DNA of 7,581 nt from Verrucomicrobia subdivision 3 bacterium UBA7542 (GTDB lineage Bacteria; Verrucomicrobiota; Verrucomicrobiia; Limisphaerales; UBA11358): positions 1 through 7,581 of the forward strand of contig DLMG01000242.1 in the NCBI GenBank assembly GCA_002479245.1. The letters run 5' to 3'. The notes beneath the pieces were generated by a model. That model saw only the letters and a program-made list of their open reading frames with translations. It ran no database searches and was not told the DNA's origin. Shown here piece after piece: positions 1-5,127 of this stretch. The translations under genes and the position numbers were made by a program. How positions within the stretch are numbered: the stretch's first letter is position 1; the number at the start of each line of letters is the position of its first letter.

Positions 1-134
1 GCAGGCCAACCTTTCACTCGTTGCACGGGCTACGGCCTGGCAAGCCAGCGGGATTTAAAGCGGTGAGCAAAGACGGTTTGTCAGACGCAACCCTGACACC
101 AACATTGCGCAGGTGAACGTGATCGTTGTTCCCG
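1..134. other. Left edge, no assignable gene
   Basis: I see no supportable gene here. The plus frame from base 3 stays open to a TGA at 114-116, giving 37 codons ending in LTPTLRR. It could be the tail of a gene that begins outside the window, but it has no recognisable motif. The other two plus frames close at 58 and 66. The minus strand has only a short ATG reading that stops within about 17 codons. Confidence 0.3.
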
Positions 135-455
135 TTACAAAGCCAACCTGGCCAAGGGCGGCAATTTGATCCGTCGGTTCTTCAGGTATTTATCACACAG
201 AACGGTGATCCATTCCCGGGACGTATCAATCCTGGTTATTTCAAAAAACGTTGCATCTCCCTCCTCCACCAATTGATAGTTCAAACAATTGATCTTCAGC
301 GGAGCGGGCTCGCCTTTTAAATTCAGTTCACAGGTGATGGTTTTGTTTTTCGAGTCGATTTGCAGGTTGGTCATGGTCCCATATTCCTTAATCAAGGCAT
401 TTAAAAATAAACCGGCGAAAGGTCCGGCGACCCGATCTTTAATTTGGCCAAACAT
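135..455 (-). CDS. Small hypothetical protein, about 106 aa
   Basis: I do not recognise a named family. The protein is soluble-looking, with no signal peptide or membrane helix. Residues 1-25 look helical and amphipathic (FGQIKDRVAGPFAGLF). From about residue 28 alternating polar and hydrophobic residues suggest a beta-rich fold (TNLQIDSKNKTITCELNLKG, then FFEITRID). It ends in a basic, proline-containing tail (KNRRIKLPPLARLAL). The ATG at 453-455 is preferred over the in-frame GTG at 459-461. Neither has a clear ribosome binding site. A further in-frame Met at about residue 28 (374) would leave just the beta-rich part. It reads away from the DUF350 gene, with a 298-base divergent spacer between them, so it is probably an independent transcript. 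The strand is chosen because the overlapping plus-strand readings look like low-complexity shadows. Confidence 0.68.
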   Translation of the reverse strand: MFGQIKDRVAGPFAGLFLNALIKEYGTMTNLQIDSKNKTITCELNLKGEPAPLKINCLNYQLVEEGDATFFEITRIDTSREWITVLCDKYLKNRRIKLPPLARLAL

Positions 456-753
456 ATTCACCCAAAACAGGTTTTATCAATGGCCACGAATGGTGCCTAT
501 GCCGCCGGAAGCATCAACAACCACTTTGGCCGGCATCTGGTGCGACCAGGTCCGGCGAGTTAGACCCGATGTTCCGGCGGGAAAACCAGTCCCCTTTCTG
601 GCCGGCGTGCATTCCGCTTGTTTTTCTTTGCGGCTGGGTTTAAATAAGCGGCATGCAAGTGAGTCATTGCAAAATCGGGCTGGGTAATTTCTTTCGAAAC
701 AAAATCTCCGGCAGGATTTATCGCTCTGCTGCTTTAACCAAAAAGGAACTGTT
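456..753. other. Divergent intergenic spacer
   Basis: This is the spacer between the leftward small protein and the rightward DUF350 gene, so it should carry both promoters. I could not place a convincing -35/-10 pair on either strand. Short CCGG/GGCCGG-rich words recur (about 495-620), and the last 120 bases before the DUF350 gene are AT-richer. Readings that cross it on both strands have unlikely Arg/Cys/Ser/Pro-rich compositions and were not accepted as genes. Confidence 0.4.
743..747 (+). promoter_or_regulatory. Ribosome binding site of the DUF350 gene
   Basis: AAGGA lies 6 nt before the ATG at 754. It fixes that start and is one of only two clear Shine-Dalgarno sites in the window. Confidence 0.7.
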
Positions 754-1023
754 ATGAATGAGGTGGCATACAATATGGCCTGGGCCGTGGTGTTCTCGGC
801 ACTCGGCGGTCTCATCGGCATCGCGCTGATATTGGCGGCATCCGTGTTTTTGCCCCGTTTTATCGAGCGCCTGACGCCCAACATTGATGAGGACAAGGAA
901 ATTGCGCGCGGCAACGTGGCGGTGGCCAATTATTTTGGCCGGGTCGTTGGCGCGAGCATCATCGGGATCAGCATCGTCGTCGCCGCGGCCGTCCTGGGCG
1001 GAATCATCGCCGCCTTGCATTGA
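754..1023 (+). CDS. DUF350 family membrane protein, single unit
   Basis: An 89-residue inner-membrane protein with two hydrophobic segments, roughly residues 10-33 and 63-88. The polar loop between them reads LTPNIDEDKEIARGNVAVAN. The pattern of a short helix, a charged loop with E-I-x-x-GN-x-AVA, then a Gly/Ala-rich helix is what I know from the DUF350 family. That family's function is unknown; its members often occur in operons with other small membrane proteins. Many members carry two such units in about 130 residues, whereas this one has a single unit. The start is set by AAGGA six bases upstream. The large Hint/Tim44-like gene follows 81 bases later on the same strand with no obvious terminator between them, so co-transcription is likely. 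Family assignment is from motif memory, not a search. Confidence 0.85.
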   Translation: MNEVAYNMAWAVVFSALGGLIGIALILAASVFLPRFIERLTPNIDEDKEIARGNVAVANYFGRVVGASIIGISIVVAAAVLGGIIAALH

Positions 1024-1104
1024 CGGGGCAGGCACAGGCGGTCCTGGTAAATTCCGCGCCTCATTGTAATGGCCATGCCCGGCACAACGTTTGAGAATGT
1101 TCGC

Positions 1105-3318
1105 ATGAAAATGCGGAGTATTTTCATTTTTCTATGCACCTTGCTGGTGACCTCGATTGCTTGGGGCCGCGGCGGCGGCGGCTGTCTGGAAGAGGGCACG
1201 CTGATCGCCACGCCGGCAGGACAGGTCCCCGTCGAACAATTGGCGCGTGGCGACGCCGTTTGGGCGGTGGTGGAAGGAGAACTTCAGCCGGCGATAATTC
1301 AGGCCACCGTTGAAGTTGATCCCGCTGAATACGTGGAAATTGCCGCCGCCGGGAGAATCTTGCGGGTCACAGCGGAACATCCCCTGCAAATTGACCCGGG
1401 AGTTTTCCGGGTGGCCGCCAACCTTCGGCCCGGTGACACGCTTTACCTGCGCGAAACAAATCATTTCAGGACAGCTCAAATCGACGCCATCACCCGCGTG
1501 AAAGCGGTGCATCCCGCTTTCAACCTGCTGGTCATGCCGGGAGGCACTTATCTCGCAAATGACATCGTCGTGCATAACAAAGGGTGTTTTCTGCCGGACA
1601 CGCCCATCTTGCGCGCCGATGGCACGCCATCACCCATCAGCGAAATCCGTCCCGGGGATGAGTTGCTTGCGTTTACAACGACCGGGGAAATTGTTCATAC
1701 GACCGTGCGCCAGGTGATTGTTCACGAAGTGGACGAATACGTCGTCGTGGGCACTGAGCAGACAACACTGCGCGTGACGCGCGAGCATCCGTTCTACGTC
1801 GGCGACGGGACTTTCAAAACGTTGGAAGCCTTGAAGGTCGGAGACCGGATTTTTGCCGTGGTTGGCGGCGCTCTGCGTGAGCAGATGATTACCAGCCTTG
1901 AGATGGTTTCGACTCCGACGCGTGTCTATAATTTGCAAACGGATCATCCGAACACCTACTTCGCCAACGGCATTGCCGTGCATAACAAAGGCGGCGGCGG
2001 TGGCGGTGGTGGTTTCGGTGGAGGCGGTTTCTACGGTGGCGGATCTTCCGGCGGCGGCTCAGGGGATCCCACAATACTATTTATATTTATTGGGGCATTT
2101 GTCGTCATTTTCTTGATTGCGAAAGCGGCGCAGAACAAAAAGGCGGCAGATGAAGATTTGGACTATGTTTACAGCCGTTTTGACATCGAACGCAAAGCGG
2201 GCAAGACGCGTAAGTTGCTGGAATTTCTGGCACGCGTGGACCAGACGATGGCTCCCGACAAATTGGAAGCCCAGGCCAAATCCACCTTCCTGGAATTGCA
2301 GAAATGCTGGCAGGCACGGAATTACGATCCCATGAAACCGCTGCTGATGCCGGATCTTTACGCGGAACACTGCTCGCAGCTCAGCGGCCTGATTGCCAAT
2401 CATGAAATCGACATGATTTCAAATTTGAATGTCGAGCACGTGGATATCGTGAATGTCCGCTATCCGCAAAAGGAGAACGACCGCGAGTTCACGGCGCTCA
2501 TCACCGCCACCGCTCGCGACTATTACGTGGACGATCGCACCCAGGAATTTCTGCGGGGTGACCAGGAGCCGGCGCGGTTTCAGGAATTCTGGACGTTTCA
2601 TCGTCAGGGCGGCGCGTGGCTGCTCCGGGAGATTGACCAATCCCGCGAGTCCGACGCGTTGAAAGAGGAAAACTTTTTCGAGCAGTTCACCGACACGGGA
2701 TTAAACCAGGTTTATGATGAGACGGCCGGCAAGGAAGGCCCGGCGGGACCGTGGCTGGAAAAAGAGACGCTGGACAAATCCACGCGGATCGAGCGCCTGC
2801 TGAATTTTCTGGTCCAGACGGACAAGCTCTGGAACCGCCAGGCGATGCTGGAACGTGCCCGGCAGGTTTTCCTGGATGTCACGCTGGCACGTGAAAAAGG
2901 CGATCCCGCGGCCGTCCCGACCGCTGAATTATTCCCCGACGTGGCGACCAACTTGCAGGGCGAACTCGTGCGTTTGGGAGGACAGGGAACGCAGTTGGAG
3001 TTCCGTAATCTCTGTGTGCGCAAGGCGGAGTTGATTCTGGTGCGGAACTTCTCGGACAACTCCAAGGACGAATTTACCGTCCGGATCAGCGCCCATGCCC
3101 AAAGGGCTGTCCGCCGAAACAATCTGCTGATCAGCCAGGACGCGGACGTCACGCCGTTTGTGGAATTCTGGACCTTCGGACGGCTGGACAATGAATGGAA
3201 ATTAAAGGAAGTGTTGCCGCCGGCCCGGGGTGGCGAACTGGTGGCAACGGAGAATGTGGATGAAGGCAGTTCGCCGGAGCAACTCCAGTGGTATTACAAA
3301 CAAACGCGGGCCAATTGA
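1105..3318 (+). CDS. Tandem Hint-domain, Tim44-like membrane protein
   Basis: A 737-residue multidomain protein. Residues 1-19 form a signal peptide (MKMRSIF, hydrophobic core, S-I-A before the likely cleavage), followed by WGRGGGG. Hint module 1 spans Cys27-Asn158 and module 2 spans Cys161-Asn294. Each has a T-x-x-H motif (TAEH 89-92; TREH 225-228), a YL/YF-A-N strand near its end and a terminal Val-His-Asn. Next come KG plus a Gly/Phe/Tyr/Ser linker (295-320), one membrane helix (about 323-343) followed by KK, then two Tim44-like domains (about 360-513 and 561-708). Those two domains share the word EFWTF at 494-498 and 687-691. Predicted topology is Hint modules outside and Tim44-like domains in the cytoplasm. 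Hint domains self-cleave or splice at Cys and Asn; Tim44-like domains bind proteins or membranes in other systems. The true role is unknown. Start 1105 gives a classic signal peptide and has a weak GAG 9 nt upstream. The ATG at 1069 would add 12 residues without a ribosome site, and 1111 is also possible. Confidence 0.95.
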   Translation: MKMRSIFIFLCTLLVTSIAWGRGGGGCLEEGTLIATPAGQVPVEQLARGDAVWAVVEGELQPAIIQATVEVDPAEYVEIAAAGRILRVTAEHPLQIDPGVFRVAANLRPGDTLYLRETNHFRTAQIDAITRVKAVHPAFNLLVMPGGTYLANDIVVHNKGCFLPDTPILRADGTPSPISEIRPGDELLAFTTTGEIVHTTVRQVIVHEVDEYVVVGTEQTTLRVTREHPFYVGDGTFKTLEALKVGDRIFAVVGGALREQMITSLEMVSTPTRVYNLQTDHPNTYFANGIAVHNKGGGGGGGGFGGGGFYGGGSSGGGSGDPTILFIFIGAFVVIFLIAKAAQNKKAADEDLDYVYSRFDIERKAGKTRKLLEFLARVDQTMAPDKLEAQAKSTFLELQKCWQARNYDPMKPLLMPDLYAEHCSQLSGLIANHEIDMISNLNVEHVDIVNVRYPQKENDREFTALITATARDYYVDDRTQEFLRGDQEPARFQEFWTFHRQGGAWLLREIDQSRESDALKEENFFEQFTDTGLNQVYDETAGKEGPAGPWLEKETLDKSTRIERLLNFLVQTDKLWNRQAMLERARQVFLDVTLAREKGDPAAVPTAELFPDVATNLQGELVRLGGQGTQLEFRNLCVRKAELILVRNFSDNSKDEFTVRISAHAQRAVRRNNLLISQDADVTPFVEFWTFGRLDNEWKLKEVLPPARGGELVATENVDEGSSPEQLQWYYKQTRAN
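1183..1578 (+). other. Hint module 1 (intein-like), Cys27-Asn158
   Basis: A 132-residue Hint fold inferred from ordered motifs. It starts with Cys in CLEEGTLIATPAG and continues with a PVEQLARGDAV strand like intein block A. The TAEHPL segment matches the T-x-x-H of block B. The end reads FNLLVMPGGTYLANDIVVHN, as in blocks F and G. No homing endonuclease is inserted, since the module is minimal size. The residue after Asn is Lys, not Cys, Ser or Thr. Confidence 0.88.
1570..1583 (+). repeat. 14-nt direct repeat, copy 1 (Hint 1 end)
   Basis: GTGCATAACAAAGG, encoding Val-His-Asn-Lys-Gly, is identical in bases to copy 2 at 1978-1991. It marks the C-terminal boundary of each Hint module. Confidence 0.8.
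1585..1986 (+). other. Hint module 2 (intein-like), Cys161-Asn294
   Basis: A 134-residue second Hint module beginning two residues after module 1 ends. It has the same order of motifs: CFLPDTPILRADG, ISEIRPGDELLAF, TREHPFY and a C-terminal VYNLQT segment ending in YFANGIAVHN. It is clearly diverged from module 1 over most of its length. It is also followed by Lys-Gly, here opening the long Gly-rich linker. Confidence 0.88.
1978..1991 (+). repeat. 14-nt direct repeat, copy 2 (Hint 2 end)
   Basis: This copy is identical to 1570-1583. The two are 408 bases apart, which is the length of one module plus its two-residue joint. The pattern fits tandem duplication of one module unit. Confidence 0.8.
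1987..2070 (+). repeat. Glycine-rich linker coding tract
   Basis: A run of GGC/GGT/GGA codons encoding K-G(8)-F-G(4)-FYGGGSSGGGSGD. It joins Hint module 2 to the membrane helix. The stretch just before Hint module 1 (GGC repeats at 1171-1182, RGGGG) has the same composition, as if one Gly-rich stalk had been split by the Hint pair. Confidence 0.8.
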
Positions 3319-3331
3319 TGATTAAGCGTCC

Positions 3332-3883
3332 GTGAACATTGAACCCATCATTCATCGGGAGACGGCGCACCGGCTGGCGCGCCGGGCTTTGTTCAGCTTC
3401 ATCTTGACGTTCGTCCTGTCGCGGGTGTTTGTGTTACTGATCATGTCCAAAGAGATGCCGAACCTTTATTTCTTCCTGCACGGCACCCACGTTCATCATT
3501 TGAACTACGGCATTTTTCTGCTGGCGGCAGTGGGTGGTTACAGCATTTTTCGCCGGCCCATCGGTCGCACGGCGGAAATCACGGCACTGTTGTATGGAGT
3601 GGCCATGGGTCTCACGTTCGATGAGTTCGGAATGTGGCTGCACCTGGGCGGCAGTTACTGGCAACGGGCGAGCGTGGATGCGGTGATAGTCGTGACGGCG
3701 TTGTTTGGGTTGATCGCCTTTGCGCGTTCATTGAAGCGTTTTGAAGCGCGTCACTTTGGGGCGTTCATCGTTTTGCTTACCGTGCTGGCGGGTTTTGGCG
3801 TGGTTTTGTACACGACAAGCGACCGCCTCGGTGATATGATGGGCCCAACGCTTCACGATCTGGAAGCCGCCTCTTCACCCTAG
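3332..3883 (+). CDS. Multi-pass membrane protein with His cluster
   Basis: A 183-residue integral membrane protein with about four or five helices (near residues 18-38, 58-75, 82-96, 113-133 and 142-161). Conspicuous polar residues sit in or beside the membrane: HGTHVHHLNYG at 50-60, then TFDEFGMWLHLGGSYW at 95-110. This combination of H-x-HH-L-x-x-G followed by DEF-x-x-WLHL-x-x-x-YW is one I associate with an unnamed family of conserved bacterial membrane proteins; I know no proven function. The His, Asp and Glu residues could bind a metal, which is inference. The start is the GTG at 3332, only 13 nt after the stop of the Hint/Tim44-like gene, so the two are very likely translated from one message. 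The first in-frame ATG (residue 38) would remove the first helix. No good ribosome site is seen, which suits translational coupling. Confidence 0.88.
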   Translation: MNIEPIIHRETAHRLARRALFSFILTFVLSRVFVLLIMSKEMPNLYFFLHGTHVHHLNYGIFLLAAVGGYSIFRRPIGRTAEITALLYGVAMGLTFDEFGMWLHLGGSYWQRASVDAVIVVTALFGLIAFARSLKRFEARHFGAFIVLLTVLAGFGVVLYTTSDRLGDMMGPTLHDLEAASSP

Positions 3884-3891
3884 CCATTTCG

Positions 3892-3913
3892 GGAGGCCAA
3901 CTCGTTGGTCTCC
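3892..3913. terminator. Hairpin between convergent genes
   Basis: GGAGGCCAA and TTGGTCTCC form a 9-bp stem with one G-U pair and the four-base loop CTCG. It begins 9 nt after the stop of the membrane protein and lies 59 nt beyond the stop of the convergent basic-protein gene. No T-tract follows on either strand, so it is not a standard intrinsic terminator. It may end transcription in both directions or protect the mRNA 3' end. Confidence 0.5.
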
Positions 3914-3971
3914 GCCGGCGGCGCAGCAGCACCGCCCCACCCATCGCACCGATTGTCTCCGGGAATTGGTA

Positions 3972-4313
3972 TTATTTGGACTTTTTGGCCTTTCTCCCGG
4001 CCCAAATCATTTTCATCTTGGCCGAGAGTTTGGCTTTGGCCGCTGCACTCATTTTCCCCCTGGCTTTCCTGGCCGGTTTCGCTGATGACTTTGACCCTTT
4101 CAGTTTCGCCCATCTTGCTTTGGCACCAGCACTGATCCTGGCTCTGGCCGCTTTACTCATCTTAAACTTCTTCCTCGGAGCTGCCTGAGCGGCAGGTGTG
4201 GTTGGAGAACCCAACAGCCGGCCAAGCTCTTTTTCCAGCGACTGGATTTTCTCTTTGAGTGTGACTGCTTTGCGTAATTGTTGAACCGATAGACTGCTTA
4301 ATAGTGTACTCAT
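3972..4313 (-). CDS. Lys/Ala-rich small basic protein, histone-tail-like
   Basis: A 113-residue protein in two parts. Residues 8-33 form a probable coiled coil (VQQLRKAVTLKEKIQSLEKEL). After a Pro/Ala linker, residues 47-113 are extremely Lys/Arg/Ala-rich. The basic part holds two copies of one pattern, KMS-x-AA-(R/K)-A-(R/K)-(I/L)-SA-x(5 or 6)-WA: the first at 51-69 (KMSKAARARISAGAKARWA), the second at 87-105 (KMSAAAKAKLSAKMKMIWA). Such tails resemble histone H1-like bacterial proteins and suggest nucleic-acid binding with oligomerisation through the N-terminal helix; this is inference. Small proteins of this design are, to my knowledge, frequent in Verrucomicrobiota. The ATG at 4311-4313 is chosen because the family-like helix begins there. 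An upstream ATG at 4370 would add 19 unrelated residues and overlap the palindromes in the spacer. It converges on the operon and diverges from the next gene. Confidence 0.8.
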   Translation of the reverse strand: MSTLLSSLSVQQLRKAVTLKEKIQSLEKELGRLLGSPTTPAAQAAPRKKFKMSKAARARISAGAKARWAKLKGSKSSAKPARKARGKMSAAAKAKLSAKMKMIWAGRKAKKSK

Positions 4314-4332
4314 AGGGATGGAATTAAGGTTT

Positions 4333-4370
4333 TTGACGGGAAAAGTCAATGATTGTAACGGTGACGTCAA
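4333..4370. promoter_or_regulatory. Candidate operator in divergent spacer
   Basis: TTGAC (4333-4337) and GTCAA (4345-4349) form an inverted pair, followed by the perfect 8-bp palindrome TGACGTCA (4362-4369) within GTGACGTCAA. TTGACG at 4333 also resembles a plus-strand -35 box, but the hexamer 17 nt later (TAACGG) is a poor -10. On the minus strand TTGACG at 4365-4370 is another -35-like box with no good -10. The clustering suits a regulator shared by the two divergent genes, but this is unproven. Confidence 0.3.
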
Positions 4371-4475
4371 GTAATAAAGAGCTTTACGAATCTAATGAGT
4401 TCGAGGATGCTCTAATTTCATGTCGGCAATCAAGCGATTCTGGCGTTATTGGTGCGGAAACTTCGAAACCGCAAA

Positions 4476-4481
4476 GGGAGG
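4476..4481 (+). promoter_or_regulatory. Ribosome binding site selecting the ATG at 4489
   Basis: GGGAGG, inside AAAGGGAGG, lies 7 nt before the ATG at 4489. It is the best Shine-Dalgarno site in the window. The alternative in-frame ATG at 4420 has only GAGGA 12 nt upstream, so 4489 is preferred. Confidence 0.65.
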
Positions 4482-4488
4482 ATTCGAC

Positions 4489-5127
4489 ATGAGTGCCTTG
4501 ATTGTCACGGTTATGCTTGCGGCAAGTTGCGTGCTGTGCAAGCTGGTTAATTTTCAAAGCCCAATCAAAGGTTGTATTGCCAATTCCAAATTTGCTGACG
4601 GTTGCGAAATAGCTGCAATCATCGTTTTTTTGGGATGGTGCTTTCTTTGGCTTCCGTTCCGCAGCCATGAAGCGCAACAAAAAGCACAAAAGACGGAAAG
4701 ACAAAATCTCATCTCCCAGCTTCAACAAGCGGAAGCGCTTTTCAATACGGTTGCTGAACACAAAGACAAACCGGCTGAAGCCGTCAGCCCAAAACAAAAA
4801 ATCAAGGATTCGTTGGGAGCTTATCTGGTTCAGTTGGAAGATCGTGTTCTCGTGATAAAAAAGATGACTTTATTTGAATACAATAAAAGTCTTAAAAACG
4901 AGGAAGACAAGGAGTCTATTGACCTGTTGAACGAAATCTATTTTTTCCTGGATTTAAACCTGGGCAAAGCCGAGTCTGTTCTTTTTAAGAGTCGGACAGG
5001 CATCTCTTTCGCTTCAATAAATGATTGGGGACAGTCCGCATTTAAGGCGGAGAAATGGCAGGGCATGATTGATAACTTGAATCATTACGCAAGCCAACTG
5101 AAGAAGATCATCGAAGAACAAGACTAA
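4489..5127 (+). CDS. Two-TM protein with charged helical C-terminal domain
   Basis: A 212-residue protein of no family I recognise. Hydrophobic segments at about 3-21 and 39-57 flank a short loop with two cysteines (Cys29, Cys39); two more Cys lie in the first helix and one in the second. This looks like a hairpin in the inner membrane. Residues 60-90 (EAQQKAQKTERQNLISQLQQ and on) are probably a coiled coil emerging into the cytoplasm. The remainder is charged and mostly helical, with DSLGAYLVQLEDRVLVIKK and a KSLKNEEDKES stretch, ending NLNHYASQLKKIIEEQD. The strong GGGAGG site sets the start; starting at 4420 would add 23 residues (MSAIKRFWRYW...) for 235 in total. It stands alone, divergent from the basic protein and convergent with smc. 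By eye its codons (AAA, GAA, ATT, TTT) are AT-richer than those of its neighbours, which hints at later acquisition. Confidence 0.82.
   Translation: MSALIVTVMLAASCVLCKLVNFQSPIKGCIANSKFADGCEIAAIIVFLGWCFLWLPFRSHEAQQKAQKTERQNLISQLQQAEALFNTVAEHKDKPAEAVSPKQKIKDSLGAYLVQLEDRVLVIKKMTLFEYNKSLKNEEDKESIDLLNEIYFFLDLNLGKAESVLFKSRTGISFASINDWGQSAFKAEKWQGMIDNLNHYASQLKKIIEEQD

Noticed and set aside
289..687. 132-codon plus-strand reading over the left spacer
   Set aside because: It overlaps the better-composed minus-strand small protein and has an irregular Arg/Pro/Ser-rich composition with no domain.
667..690. Sigma-70-like promoter (TTGCAA ... TAATTT) before the DUF350 gene
   Set aside because: The spacing is only about 12 bases, too short for a credible promoter.
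477..929. 150-codon minus-strand reading opposite the DUF350 gene
   Set aside because: Half of it is antisense to a well-supported membrane gene; the rest is Cys/Arg/Pro-rich with no motif.
1177..1185. Lipoprotein lipobox at Cys27
   Set aside because: The residues before Cys are all Gly, with no Leu at -3, and Cys27 matches the first residue of the Hint fold.
1183..1986. Full inteins with a homing endonuclease
   Set aside because: Each module is only 132-134 residues with no room for an endonuclease, and the +1 nucleophile is absent. Intein-like Hint modules fit better.
2712..3191. 159-codon minus-strand reading inside the Tim44-like gene
   Set aside because: Ser/Arg-rich shadow of a clear coding region with no recognisable motif.
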